Assembly (NCBI GenBank): GCA_949293405.1
Contig: CASFDI010000101.1
Span: 1 to 54,441, forward strand
Length of the DNA: 54,441 nt
Reading direction: 5' to 3'
DNA from: an uncultured bacterium
GTDB lineage: Bacteria > Bacillota > Clostridia > Oscillospirales > CAG-272
The notes beneath the pieces were generated by a model. It saw only the letters and a program-made list of their open reading frames with translations. It did no database searches and had not been told where the DNA came from. Made by a program: the position numbers and the translations under genes. This document shows positions 7,720 to 16,956 of this stretch, in pieces. The first letter of the stretch is position 1, and each line of letters begins with the position of its first letter.

Positions 7720-10700
7720 ACCCGGTTCCGGAAAAACCACTCTGATTTCCAGGCAGATTTCCGCATGTCTGGAAAAAGAGGACGGACTGTTTCTGGTCGT
7801 ACCGGAACAGCAGACCGTAGTCACCGAACAGGAGATGGCGGTTCTGCTTCCGCCCGATGCACCCCTGCATTTCGAAGTAACAAACTTCTCCCGTCTGGCC
7901 AATACCGTTTTCCGCTCACTCGGCGGGCTTTCCTACCGGTACGCCAACGGAACCAACAAGTCTCTTCTGATGTATCGCACGCTTTGCGATCTTCTGCCGC
8001 ATCTTAAGTCCCTTCATTCACAGACTATTGACCAGGCGCAAGTCAGCAATACCCTTGCTGCCGTACGCGAACTGAAAACAGAACAACTGACCCCCGGTGC
8101 ACTGGAAGCCGCCGCAAAGAATATGCCGGACGGCCCGCTGACCGATAAACTGCACGATCTTGCCCTGACGGCTGCGGCATACGGGCTTCTGTTGGAAGAA
8201 AGCTTCCGGGATGCGGATAACGATCTGGATCTGTTAGCCGGACAGCTGGATGAGGTGCGTTTTTTTGAAGGAAAAAAACTCTGGTTTGACGGTTTTACCG
8301 ACTTTACAAGGCAGCAGTACCGGATTCTGAGCCGTCTGATGGAGCAGGCGGATGTAACGGTTACCCTGCCGCTTCCCTGCCCCCCTGCATGCGATGCACT
8401 GACCTTTGCCGCGATTGCGGCATGCAGACGCACCCTGCTCGATCTGGCCTCCCGGGCAGGCGTACCGGTACAGGAGGTGAACCTCGGAGAGTGGAAAAGA
8501 AACCGCACCTGCGATCTCAGCCGCCTGCTCCATGTCCTCCCCGATTCCCGCATGCCGCAGAGAGGGGACCAAGCGTCGTCCCCGGACGGTTCCGTAGTCC
8601 TGGTAGAATGCAAGGGAACAGTTGAAACAGCAGAATATATTGCGGCAGACATTCTTCGCCGGGTGCGTGAGGGAGCCTTGTTCCGGGATTTTGCCATTAT
8701 CGGAAGTGAAATTGACCTCTATGCCGGCATCCTCGACCGGATTCTGGAAGAGGCAGACATTCCCTACTTTCTGTCCCGCCGCACGGACCTTTCCGCTTTT
8801 GAGCCGGTCCGGCTGACAAGCAGTGCCTATGCGATTCTCACCGACGGCTACCGCATACGGGATGTCTTTACTTTCCTCAAGTGCGGTATTCCGGGTATTG
8901 CGCAAGAGGATATTGACCTTTTCGAATTATATTGTGAACGGTGGAATCTGTCGGGCAGACGGTTGGCGGATGATCTTCCGCTGACCATGAATCCGGATGG
9001 ATACCGGGCAGTGCTGACTGATCGCGGCACCCGGGTGCTCGCAGTTGTCAACCGCACCAAGGACCGACTGAATCAACTGCTTGCACCGCTTGCGAAAAGT
9101 GCAGAAAGTGCGCTTACCGTCCCTGAGCACTGCCGCATCCTTGCAGATTTTCTGGTAAAAACAGGTACGCCCGCCTTTCTCACCCGGCGCTCAACCGAAC
9201 TGTTACAACGCGGCGACCGCACCGCGGCTGCCGATTACGAGCAGCTGTGGCCTGCGCTGTGCGATACGCTGGACCGGATTGCCGAAACACTGCCTGACCT
9301 TACAGTCACTGCGGCTGCATTTTCCACCCTGTTTTCCCTTGCGCTCTCAGGAGCCGACATCGGAAGAATCCCTTCCTCTCTGGACGAGGTTCTGCTCGGC
9401 AGTGCTGATCTGGTGCGCCCGGAAGGCAGAAAATGGATTTATCTGATCGGCCTGTCAGAGAGGGAGTTTCCCGCTCCGCCCCGCCAGGGGGGCTTGTTCT
9501 CTCCGGCTGAACGCAGGCAGCTTGCCGCCCTTTCTCTTCCGCTGGGCGACACCCCTGACGAATCGGCGGCGCGCCCGCTGTTTTCCTTTTACCGTTCTCT
9601 TGCGGGCGCGAGCCGGGGCGTCATTCTCCTCTACAGCCGGATCGGCCCTGATCAGAGCACGCAGACCCCCTCGCGTCCGTTCCGCTACGCGCAGGCTCTG
9701 CTTGGCATTACGCCCATTCTTGCGGATGAGTTGCAGCCCGATGTCCTGCTGACCTCCCGCGCTTGTGTGCTCTCCCGTCTGGGAGCATTGCCTGAGCAGA
9801 CGCGGCTCTCGCTGGATCGTCTGTTCCGGGGCGACCCGGTCTATACCGCCCGCCGCCGTTCGGTTGCACAGCCGGTGGTCAACGACCGGCTGTGTCTGGA
9901 GCCCGAGACTGCCTCCCGGCTGTATGCCGGGGATCTGGCACTGACTCAGAGCCGCATGGACCTGTTCCGCAAATGCCCTTTTCAGTATTTCTGCCGCTAT
10001 GTATTGAAACTGGAAGAAGGAGAACCCGCTTCCTTCAACGCTGCCAACATCGGCACTTTCGTTCATGCCGTGCTGGAACGGTTCTTTGACCAGCTGCAGC
10101 AGCAGGAACAGGATATTGCCTCCCTTTCCGATGAGGAAAGCGAGCGTCTGGTTGCCGATGCCGCACGCTGGTATATCGCATCCGCGTATCCCGATCTCAA
10201 TATGCGCACGCCGCGCGTTGCGCACCTGATGCGCCTGCTGACCCGCAGCGCCGGACTGCTGGTGCGCGATCTCCGGGACGAATTTTCGCACTCTCTGTTC
10301 CGGCCTTGCTGTTTTGAACTGCACATTGACCGCAGCGATCCCGCTCTGCCCCAGCCGGTCGCCTATCCGCTGCCCGACGGGAACAATCTCTATGTGTACG
10401 GCGTTGTGGACCGGCTCGATGTGTACCGGAAAGGTACCCGCACCTATCTGCGTGTTGTGGACTACAAAACAGGCCGTAAGGACTTCAACACGGAACATCT
10501 GGAACGCGGCCAGGACCTGCAACTGTTTCTGTACATGGATGCGATCCTGCATGCCCGCAATCCGCTCTTCCGGCGTCGGCTGGGCATTTCAGAGGAGGAC
10601 GAACTTCTTCCCGCCGGGATTCTGTACCTGCATGCCGGTACCGGAGAAATCTCCCTGGCTTCCCCTCTGCCACCCGAACGCGTACAACAGCTGGCACGCA

Positions 10701-11005
10701 AAGAACTGAAGCGCAGCGGCATCCTGCTCAATGATCCGACGATCCTTACGGCTATGGATGATACTGAGGACAGCCAGTATCTGCCCATCACCCGCAACAA
10801 GGACGGGTCGGTCAGTAAAACAGCGGAAAAACGCCTGTTCCATCTTGAGGAGTGGGGTGATCTCTCGTCCCGCATCACAAAAGCCATCTCCCAGATCGGC
10901 GCTGAACTGAAAAAAGGGGCCATCCCCGCCTGTCCCCAGCCGAAGGATGCCCAGCCGTGCGCATACTGTGCCATGAAGCCGTTCTGCCGTGCAGTGCGCA
11001 GCTGA
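7697..11005 (+). CDS. addB: ATP-dependent helicase/nuclease subunit B (AddB/RexB-like)
   Basis: A 1102-residue protein beginning with Walker A GEPGSGKTT. A RecB-family nuclease domain sits near the C terminus (GVVDRLDVY, then VVDYKTGRKDF carrying the Asp and Lys active-site residues). The four iron-sulfur cysteines of AddB are present with canonical spacing: Cys760, then Cys1088-x2-Cys1091-x5-Cys1097. AddB partners the AddA helicase in double-strand break end resection and Chi recognition. ATG at 7697 is chosen for its AAGGAG six bases upstream; the frame is open a little further. It overlaps the upstream regulator. Unusually, addA does not follow: the next gene is a pseudouridine synthase with its own promoter. 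Confidence 0.9.
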   Translation: MLHLITGEPGSGKTTLISRQISACLEKEDGLFLVVPEQQTVVTEQEMAVLLPPDAPLHFEVTNFSRLANTVFRSLGGLSYRYANGTNKSLLMYRTLCDLLPHLKSLHSQTIDQAQVSNTLAAVRELKTEQLTPGALEAAAKNMPDGPLTDKLHDLALTAAAYGLLLEESFRDADNDLDLLAGQLDEVRFFEGKKLWFDGFTDFTRQQYRILSRLMEQADVTVTLPLPCPPACDALTFAAIAACRRTLLDLASRAGVPVQEVNLGEWKRNRTCDLSRLLHVLPDSRMPQRGDQASSPDGSVVLVECKGTVETAEYIAADILRRVREGALFRDFAIIGSEIDLYAGILDRILEEADIPYFLSRRTDLSAFEPVRLTSSAYAILTDGYRIRDVFTFLKCGIPGIAQEDIDLFELYCERWNLSGRRLADDLPLTMNPDGYRAVLTDRGTRVLAVVNRTKDRLNQLLAPLAKSAESALTVPEHCRILADFLVKTGTPAFLTRRSTELLQRGDRTAAADYEQLWPALCDTLDRIAETLPDLTVTAAAFSTLFSLALSGADIGRIPSSLDEVLLGSADLVRPEGRKWIYLIGLSEREFPAPPRQGGLFSPAERRQLAALSLPLGDTPDESAARPLFSFYRSLAGASRGVILLYSRIGPDQSTQTPSRPFRYAQALLGITPILADELQPDVLLTSRACVLSRLGALPEQTRLSLDRLFRGDPVYTARRRSVAQPVVNDRLCLEPETASRLYAGDLALTQSRMDLFRKCPFQYFCRYVLKLEEGEPASFNAANIGTFVHAVLERFFDQLQQQEQDIASLSDEESERLVADAARWYIASAYPDLNMRTPRVAHLMRLLTRSAGLLVRDLRDEFSHSLFRPCCFELHIDRSDPALPQPVAYPLPDGNNLYVYGVVDRLDVYRKGTRTYLRVVDYKTGRKDFNTEHLERGQDLQLFLYMDAILHARNPLFRRRLGISEEDELLPAGILYLHAGTGEISLASPLPPERVQQLARKELKRSGILLNDPTILTAMDDTEDSQYLPITRNKDGSVSKTAEKRLFHLEEWGDLSSRITKAISQIGAELKKGAIPACPQPKDAQPCAYCAMKPFCRAVRS

Positions 11006-11024
11006 TAAAATCTGCCGTACAGCC

Positions 11025-11053
11025 TTTACAATCCGGGCGGAAAATGGTATAAT
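11025..11053 (+). promoter_or_regulatory. sigma-A promoter (extended -10) of the pseudouridine synthase-tex operon
   Basis: TTTACA at 11025-11030, 17 bases, then TATAAT at 11048-11053 preceded by TGG, an extended -10. The leader to the start codon is about 95 bases and contains a 7-bp hairpin (11090-11096 with 11118-11124). Confidence 0.85.
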
Positions 11054-11155
11054 AAGATGTCAGCAACAAAGAAGGCGTACAAGGCAGGACCGCATCCGAC
11101 GGCATATCTGTCTCCCTGATGCGGCCACTCTTTCGGGACAAGTGAGGTGATTGCC

Positions 11156-11917
11156 GTGCGGTTGGACAAGTACATATCGGGTCAGGGTCTGGCGAGCCGA
11201 CGGGCGTGCGCCGAGGCCGTGCGCCGCGGACAGGTACTGGTCAACGGACTTCCGGCAGCGCGCGCCGATATGCAGATTGATCCCGATAAGGATTCCGTCT
11301 GCTTCTGCGGTACGGACATTTCTTACACGGAGCATGTCTATTTCATGCTCAATAAACCGGCGGGATATGTCAGCGCCACCGATGACCGCCGTCTGCCCGC
11401 TGTGACCGACCTGTTTCCCGAACAATTGCGCAGGCGCGGCATTTTCCCCTGCGGACGGCTGGACCGGGATACCACGGGGCTGATGCTGATTACCGATGAC
11501 GGACCGCTGTCCCACGCGCTTCTCACGCCGCGCCGGCATGTGGAAAAAGTGTACCGCTTTGTCTCAGCCACACCGCTTGCCAAGCAGGCGGAGGACCTGT
11601 TTTCGTCCGGGATGGTACTTGCCTCGGGCGAGCAGTGCAAGCCGGCCACTCTGCGGTGCGCCCCTGACCGGCTGAGCGGCGAGGTCACCCTGACAGAAGG
11701 AAAATATCATCAGATCAAGCGCATGGTTGCTGCGGCGGGCGGATCGGTTGTTCAGCTGGAACGCATCTGTTTTGCCGGTATCCCGCTGGATGCCGGACTG
11801 GAACGCGGCTGCTACCGCGCACTGACCGCGGATGAAATTCTGAAACTGAAAGAAAACGCATACCCCAAAACGGAGGAAACATCATGGACATTCTCAAGCA
11901 ACTCGCACAGGAGCTGA
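11156..11917 (+). CDS. 16S/23S rRNA pseudouridine synthase, RsuA/RluB family
   Basis: A 253-residue protein with an N-terminal S4 RNA-binding domain (about 1-60, LDKYISGQGLASRRACAE) and a pseudouridine synthase domain with catalytic Asp103 in GRLDRDTTGLMLITDDG. Family members convert uridine to pseudouridine in 16S (RsuA) or 23S (RluB/RluE) rRNA; the exact site cannot be told from sequence. The GTG at 11156 is preferred over the GTG at 11147 because GAGGTGAT sits just upstream of it and family members begin MRLDKY. The 3' end overlaps tex by 34 bases, suggesting coupled translation. Confidence 0.87.
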   Translation: MRLDKYISGQGLASRRACAEAVRRGQVLVNGLPAARADMQIDPDKDSVCFCGTDISYTEHVYFMLNKPAGYVSATDDRRLPAVTDLFPEQLRRRGIFPCGRLDRDTTGLMLITDDGPLSHALLTPRRHVEKVYRFVSATPLAKQAEDLFSSGMVLASGEQCKPATLRCAPDRLSGEVTLTEGKYHQIKRMVAAAGGSVVQLERICFAGIPLDAGLERGCYRALTADEILKLKENAYPKTEETSWTFSSNSHRS

Positions 11918-14046
11918 AACTGCCCCAGGACAAGGTGGAAAAAGCAGTGCAGCTTCTGGATGAAGGCAATACGGTTCCTTTTATTTCGCGTTACCGCAAG
12001 GAAGTGACCGGCAGCATGGACGACACCGTCCTGCGCAATCTGGAAGACCGGCTGCACTATCTGCGCAACCTGGACAAGCGCCGCGAGGAGATCTCCGCGC
12101 TGATCGAGGGACAGGGCCAGCTGACGCCTGAAATTACCGAAGCGCTCAACCGCGCCGTCACATTGGTGGAACTGGAAGACATCTACCTGCCGTTCCGGCC
12201 CAAACGCAAGACAAGGGCCTCTGTGGCCCGTCAACGCGGTCTCGAGCCGCTTGCCTCGCTGATTATGGAACAGCGTCCGGTCTACGACCCCACCATTGAA
12301 CAGGTGGCGGCACAGTATGTGGATCCCGAGAAAGAAGTGAACACCCCCGAGGAAGCGCTTGCAGGCGCAAAGGACATCCTCGCGGAAGATATTGCGAACA
12401 CCGCAGAATATCGCAAAATGCTCCGTCAGTTCCTGTTTGAACAGGGTGTGCTGCGCACCAGACAGGATCAGGAAGGCGATTCGGTATACGAAGGATATTA
12501 CGACTTCAGCGAGCCGGTGTCGAAAATCCGCGGTCACCGCATCCTGGCAATCAACCGCGGTGAGAAAGAAGGCTTCCTCAAGGTGACGCTGGAAGCGGAC
12601 GAAGAAGCGGCGCTTGGCAAACTGTTTGCTCTGGTGATCACCTGCCCCGAATCTCCCGCAGTGCCGATTCTCAGCGAGGTGATCCGGGACAGTTATGAAC
12701 GGTTGCTCTTCCCCTCGCTGGAACGGGAGGTGCGGAATGAATTGTTCGACAACGCCTGCGAAGGGGCGCTGAAGCTCTTTGCGGAGAATCTGCGCAGTCT
12801 GCTGCTGGCGGCTCCCCTCAAAGGAAAGACGGTGCTGGGGTTTGACCCGGGCTTCCGCACCGGATGCAAACTGGCTGTAGTGGATAAGACCGGCAAGGTT
12901 TTGGACACGGGCGTCATCTACCCCACCGACGGCCCCAAGAAGAACATGGATCAGGCCGCTCAGATCCTGACCCGCCTGATCAAGAAATGGCAGGTGGATG
13001 TCATCGCGCTGGGCAACGGCACCGCTTCGCGCGAGAGCGAACAGTTTATTGCATCTCTGCTTCCGCAGCTGGACCGGAAGGTGATGTATGTTATTGTAAG
13101 CGAATCGGGAGCTTCGGTCTACTCCGCCTCCAAGCAGGGGGCAGCGGAGTTCCCCGACTTTGATGTCACGCAGCGCTCGGCGGTATCGATTGCGCGCCGC
13201 CTGCAGGACCCGCTTGCAGAGCTGGTCAAGATTGAACCCAAGGCGATCGGCGTCGGCCAGTATCAGCATGACATGAAGCCCGCCCGGCTGGACGAGTCCC
13301 TGGGCAATGTTGTGGAAGACTGCGTCAACAGCGTCGGCGTGGATGTCAACACGGCCTCGGCTTCTCTGCTCTCCTACATTTCGGGCATCAATGCCGCCGC
13401 AGCTAAAAACATCGTCGCCTATCGGGAAGAGAACGGCGAGTTCCTCACCCGTGAGGAAATCATGAAAGTGCCGAAAATCGGCGCCAAGGCCTATCAGCAG
13501 TGCGTGGGATTTCTGCGCATTCCGGACGGCGAGGAAATTTTCGACAATACGGGTGTACACCCCGAATCCTATCCGGTTGCACGGGAGTTGCTTGCCCATT
13601 TCCATTACACCTCCGACGATGTGCGCCATGGCAACCTTGCCGATCTGAAAACCAAAATCAAAAAGGAAGGCACCGCGCGTCTTGCCCAGCAGCTTGGCTG
13701 CGGCGAGCCCACCCTGATCGACATTGCGGACGAATTGTCAAAGCCCGGCCGTGATATCCGCGATTCCGCTCCCGCCCCCTTCCTGCGCACCGATGTGCTG
13801 GATATCAAGGACCTCAAAGAAGACATGCTGCTGACCGGAACGGTGCGCAACATTGTCGATTTCGGCGCATTTGTGGATATCGGCGTGCATCATGACGGGC
13901 TGCTGCATGTCTCGGAAATTTCGGATCGTTTCATCCGTCACCCCAGCGAAGCGCTCTCCATCGGCGATGTCATTGAAGTGCGTGTCAAAAGCGTCGACCT
14001 GAAGAAAAACCGCATCGGCCTTTCCTGCAAAAACATCAAGCACTGA
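11884..14046 (+). CDS. tex: Tex family RNA-binding transcription accessory protein
   Basis: At 720 residues this has the normal Tex length and all its domains. A helical N-terminal Tex domain comes first, then a YqgF/RNase H-like fold (VLGFDPGFRTGCKLAVVD, near residue 318). A helix-hairpin-helix region follows (NTASASLLSYISGINAAAAKN, with the PKIGAKAYQQ segment, about 490-545). The C-terminal S1 domain includes GTVRNIVDFGAFVDIGVHHD. Tex binds nucleic acid and is linked to transcription and stress tolerance. CGGAGG precedes the ATG by eight bases. It is the last gene of the operon; only a weak AT-rich hairpin follows. Confidence 0.95.
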   Translation: MDILKQLAQELKLPQDKVEKAVQLLDEGNTVPFISRYRKEVTGSMDDTVLRNLEDRLHYLRNLDKRREEISALIEGQGQLTPEITEALNRAVTLVELEDIYLPFRPKRKTRASVARQRGLEPLASLIMEQRPVYDPTIEQVAAQYVDPEKEVNTPEEALAGAKDILAEDIANTAEYRKMLRQFLFEQGVLRTRQDQEGDSVYEGYYDFSEPVSKIRGHRILAINRGEKEGFLKVTLEADEEAALGKLFALVITCPESPAVPILSEVIRDSYERLLFPSLEREVRNELFDNACEGALKLFAENLRSLLLAAPLKGKTVLGFDPGFRTGCKLAVVDKTGKVLDTGVIYPTDGPKKNMDQAAQILTRLIKKWQVDVIALGNGTASRESEQFIASLLPQLDRKVMYVIVSESGASVYSASKQGAAEFPDFDVTQRSAVSIARRLQDPLAELVKIEPKAIGVGQYQHDMKPARLDESLGNVVEDCVNSVGVDVNTASASLLSYISGINAAAAKNIVAYREENGEFLTREEIMKVPKIGAKAYQQCVGFLRIPDGEEIFDNTGVHPESYPVARELLAHFHYTSDDVRHGNLADLKTKIKKEGTARLAQQLGCGEPTLIDIADELSKPGRDIRDSAPAPFLRTDVLDIKDLKEDMLLTGTVRNIVDFGAFVDIGVHHDGLLHVSEISDRFIRHPSEALSIGDVIEVRVKSVDLKKNRIGLSCKNIKH

Positions 14047-14118
14047 TTTTCTAATTTATTAGAAATCTGCAAAGCGCGTCATCCTGTATGAGCAGCAAAG
14101 GCACCTGTTTTTCAACAG

Positions 14119-14197
14119 AATGTACAAAGCACAGCTTGAAAGTTTGGAGAATACTCCACTTGGAATTTGGTACACTATTTGATATAATAATGTACAA
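14119..14197 (+). repeat. 9-bp direct repeat flanking the msmK-like promoter
   Basis: AATGTACAA occurs at 14119-14127 and again at 14189-14197, 70 bases apart. The first lies upstream of the -35 and the second abuts the -10. The core TGTACA is itself palindromic. These could be operator sites; no regulator gene is adjacent. Confidence 0.35.
14160..14188 (+). promoter_or_regulatory. sigma-A promoter (extended -10) of the msmK-like gene
   Basis: TTGGAA at 14160-14165, 17 bases, then a perfect TATAAT at 14183-14188 with an upstream TGA giving an extended -10. Confidence 0.8.
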
Positions 14198-14253
14198 GAA
14201 ACAGGGTGACCTGTGTTTTCCTATCTGAACATTTATTCTTGGAGGAATATAAA

Positions 14254-15387
14254 ATGGCAAGTCTGTCCCTCAAACACATTTACAAGAAGTATCCCGGCGG
14301 AGTAACTGCGGTCAGCGATTTCTGCCTGGAAATCAAAGACAAGGAATTCCTCATTCTGGTCGGGCCTTCCGGTTGCGGTAAGTCCACGACCCTGCGTATG
14401 ATTGCGGGACTTGAAGAGATTACCGAAGGCGAACTGTGGATCGGGGATATACTGGTCAACGATATCTCCCCCAAGGACAGAGATATCGCAATGGTGTTCC
14501 AGAATTACGCCCTGTACCCGCATATGACCGTGTTTGACAACATGGCATTCGGTCTGAAACTGCGTAAGATCCCGAAGGAAGAAATCAAGCGCCGTGTGGA
14601 AGAGGCTGCGCGCATTCTGGATATCAATCACCTGCTGGAAAGACGCCCGAAGGCTCTGTCCGGCGGTCAGAAGCAGCGTGTTGCGCTGGGCCGTGCCATT
14701 GTGCGCAACCCGAAGGTCTTCCTGCTTGACGAGCCGTTGTCCAACCTGGACGCGAAGCTGCGCGCCAGCATGAGAACCGAGCTGACCAAGCTGCACCAGA
14801 AGGTGGGTACCACATTCGTATATGTTACGCATGACCAGACAGAGGCTATGACCATGGCGACCCGCATCGTGGTTATGAAGGACGGCCTGATTCAGCAGGT
14901 CGACACGCCTCAGAACCTGTATGACTCGCCGGTCAACCTGTTTGTTGCAGGATTTATCGGTACGCCTCAGATGAACTTCATCACCTCCAAACTGGAGAAG
15001 AAGGGTGATGACCTCTATATCACTTTCGGTTCCAACTCGGTCAAACTGCCCGCCGACAAGGCCAACAGCCCTGCCCTGAAGGAATACATCGGACAGGAAG
15101 TGATCGCCGGAATCCGCCCCGAGGCGCTGCATGATGATGAGTACAATATGGAAAAACTGAAGGACAGCATCATCACCACTTCCGTGGATGTCACCGAATT
15201 GATGGGCGCTGAGATTTATCTGTATCTCGGCTTTGACGGACAGGAAGATGCCACCAACGGCAAGTCGATCATTGCCAGAGTTTCTTCCCGTTCTACCGCA
15301 CGCGCCGGCGATACCATCAAAATTGCGATGGACACCAGCAGAATGCACATCTTTGACAAGGACACCGAGCGCTGCATTATCCACTGA
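14254..15387 (+). CDS. msmK: carbohydrate ABC transporter ATP-binding protein, MsmK/UgpC type
   Basis: A 377-residue MalK/MsmK/UgpC-class ATPase: Walker A GPSGCGKST, Q-loop AMVFQNYALYPHMTV, signature LSGGQKQRVALGRAI, Walker B VFLLDEPLSNLD, and a C-terminal OB/TOBE regulatory region with GIRPEAL. Such subunits energise uptake of oligosaccharides or glycerol-3-phosphate. GGAGG precedes the chosen ATG by eight bases. There are no permease or binding-protein genes nearby: a strong promoter precedes it and a strong terminator follows. It is therefore probably a shared ATPase serving several sugar importers encoded elsewhere, as described for MsmK in streptococci. Confidence 0.92.
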   Translation: MASLSLKHIYKKYPGGVTAVSDFCLEIKDKEFLILVGPSGCGKSTTLRMIAGLEEITEGELWIGDILVNDISPKDRDIAMVFQNYALYPHMTVFDNMAFGLKLRKIPKEEIKRRVEEAARILDINHLLERRPKALSGGQKQRVALGRAIVRNPKVFLLDEPLSNLDAKLRASMRTELTKLHQKVGTTFVYVTHDQTEAMTMATRIVVMKDGLIQQVDTPQNLYDSPVNLFVAGFIGTPQMNFITSKLEKKGDDLYITFGSNSVKLPADKANSPALKEYIGQEVIAGIRPEALHDDEYNMEKLKDSIITTSVDVTELMGAEIYLYLGFDGQEDATNGKSIIARVSSRSTARAGDTIKIAMDTSRMHIFDKDTERCIIH

Positions 15388-15420
15388 TCTGTATGGGGCG
15401 GCGATTGCCGCTACACCCAA

Positions 15421-15453
15421 TCTGGCGGGAGATGAACTCCCGCCAGATTTTTT
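15421..15453 (+). terminator. intrinsic terminator after the msmK-like gene
   Basis: An 11-bp perfect stem (15421-15431 with 15437-15447), loop ATGAA, then six Ts at 15448-15453. It ends only 20 bases before the next start codon. Confidence 0.93.
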
Positions 15454-15473
15454 CAAATGAAATCGGAGGGAAC

Positions 15474-16025
15474 ATGAAAGCACGGGCGATTGCTGTATGC
15501 GGGCTCAACGGAGCGGGAAAAAGCACGGTCGGGCAGGCGCTTGCCGCAGCGCTCTGCATCCCCCTGATTGACAGTGAGGATCTGTATTTCCCTGAAAAAT
15601 CTGGCCCATACCCATACGCCTGCCCCTGCACGAAGGGTCAGGCAAAAGAGATTTTCCGAAACAAACTCCGAACCTGTACAGAGTTTGTATTCGCAGCGGT
15701 GAGAGGTACCCTTGCCGACGGGCTTTCCTGCTCTTTCCGCTGTGCGGTATGGATGGATGCGCCGAAAGCGCTCCGGATGCAACGCATCCGGGAGCGCTCC
15801 TTCAAGCGTTTCGGCAGCCGCATGATGCCCGGCGGCGATCTGTATCTGCAGGAAAAGGCATTCTTTGACTTTGCAGATAAACGGGACGAACAAGATGTCC
15901 GGATGTGGATTCATTCACTGACCTGCCCGGTCCTGAAAATGGACGGGACCGTTCCGGTCAGCGAAAACATCCGGCTCCTTCGGCAATGGATAAATACAGG
16001 ATACCGCGCACCGACCTCTCTCTGA
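15474..16025 (+). CDS. small P-loop kinase-like protein
   Basis: A 183-residue protein opening with a nucleotide-binding P-loop, VCGLNGAGKST (about 8-18), in the manner of shikimate, adenylate or gluconate kinases. A DSEDLYF segment may hold the substrate-binding acidic residue, and an arginine-rich lid-like stretch RMQRIRERSFKRFG lies near the middle. The substrate is not identifiable. CGGAGGG seven bases upstream fixes the ATG. The gene sits immediately behind a strong terminator with no promoter of its own that I can see, so it is probably expressed at low level by read-through. Confidence 0.7.
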   Translation: MKARAIAVCGLNGAGKSTVGQALAAALCIPLIDSEDLYFPEKSGPYPYACPCTKGQAKEIFRNKLRTCTEFVFAAVRGTLADGLSCSFRCAVWMDAPKALRMQRIRERSFKRFGSRMMPGGDLYLQEKAFFDFADKRDEQDVRMWIHSLTCPVLKMDGTVPVSENIRLLRQWINTGYRAPTSL

Positions 16026-16073
16026 CCCGCTGCCCAGCCCCGCGCAGGTAAAGTTCTCCACAGCCGGATATCC

Positions 16074-16121
16074 GGAAACCGGAGGCGGTCTGTCCAAATG
16101 GACAGACCGCCTCCGGTTTCC
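16074..16121. terminator. long perfect hairpin between converging genes
   Basis: A 22-bp perfect inverted repeat (16074-16095 with 16100-16121) with an AAAT loop. Neither side has a T-run. It separates the small kinase from the minus-strand TIM-barrel gene and probably acts as a transcript end or processing signal. Confidence 0.6.
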
Positions 16122-16130
16122 TGTCGTCAC

Positions 16131-16955
16131 TCAGGAATGATTCAGGGCGCGCACATATGCCAGGCTGTTTTGCATCCGTTCCGGCGTCAGCGTGCCGTCC
16201 GGACGCATGCAGGTACATTCCAACGTCACATCGCCTGTATATCCCACGCTGTCCAGAAAAGAGAAAAACCACGGGTAATCCACATCCCCTTCGGTGGGAT
16301 GCAAAACCTTCAGGTTAGAGAAATCCTTGTATCCGCCCCGGTAGTCATTGGCATGGACATGACAGATATTTCCGTTCTCCCACAGCCGCCGTCCCACGCC
16401 GGTACAACTCTGACGCAATTCACGGTGAAACTGGGCCATCTTGGTATCAAAGGTGAACGCCGCATCGGAATAGCGGTCCTGTAGGGCCAGCAAGTGCGCC
16501 AGAGGGCTCCCCACCGCCGCCACGACATTTTCGACCGTCAGGAGTAAGCCATGCCGTTCTGCTTCTTCACGGAACGAAGGATAAGCGTCAAAGTGATATG
16601 CAAGATGGCGATCGGAAGGCAGACCGTTCCACAGATGCCACACCAGAATACGGGCCCCCAGCGCCTCCGCCGCTCGGCAGTTGACGCGGAAACGCCGCAA
16701 GGCTTCGCGGCGTCCGGAAGCGCTTCCGTCTGAGAGCAGTTCCCCGACACTTTTTTCAACATGCAGAACCGGGAACGGACGCTCCAGACGACGGAATCGG
16801 TCAACGATCGCACCGATGTCGTCATACCAGTTCCCGTAGAACATGAATTCGAAACCATCACACGCAAGTCCGGGCGCAATCCGGAGAAAGCCCGCGGGAT
16901 CGCGGTTGTTGACCCGTCCGATAAAGGCGCCGGAGGAAACATAGATGTTCCGCAT
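16131..16955 (-). CDS. sugar phosphate isomerase/epimerase-like TIM-barrel protein
   Basis: A 274-residue AP-endonuclease-2/xylose-isomerase-like TIM barrel. Metal-ligand type segments are visible along the barrel: LTVENV (Glu), FTFDTKMAQF (Asp), ICHVHANDYRG (His/Asp) and DVTLECTC near the end (Glu). Enzymes of this fold isomerise or epimerise sugars and inositol derivatives; the substrate is unknown. ATG at 16955 is preferred to two upstream in-frame ATGs because it starts one base after the TGA of the phosphodiesterase gene and has GGGGAA seven bases upstream. The two genes form one operon. Confidence 0.78.
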   Translation of the reverse strand: MRNIYVSSGAFIGRVNNRDPAGFLRIAPGLACDGFEFMFYGNWYDDIGAIVDRFRRLERPFPVLHVEKSVGELLSDGSASGRREALRRFRVNCRAAEALGARILVWHLWNGLPSDRHLAYHFDAYPSFREEAERHGLLLTVENVVAAVGSPLAHLLALQDRYSDAAFTFDTKMAQFHRELRQSCTGVGRRLWENGNICHVHANDYRGGYKDFSNLKVLHPTEGDVDYPWFFSFLDSVGYTGDVTLECTCMRPDGTLTPERMQNSLAYVRALNHS

Positions 16956-16956
16956 A

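Noticed and set aside
11812..13629. A 605-codon frame on the minus strand opposite tex
   Set aside because: Antisense shadow of a well supported gene; no start signals.
14048..14065. Terminator after tex
   Set aside because: The only hairpin is a seven-pair AT-rich stem without a T-run, too weak to call.
14233..15483. A 416-codon minus-strand frame opposite the msmK-like gene
   Set aside because: Antisense to a clear ATPase and running through its terminator and promoter.
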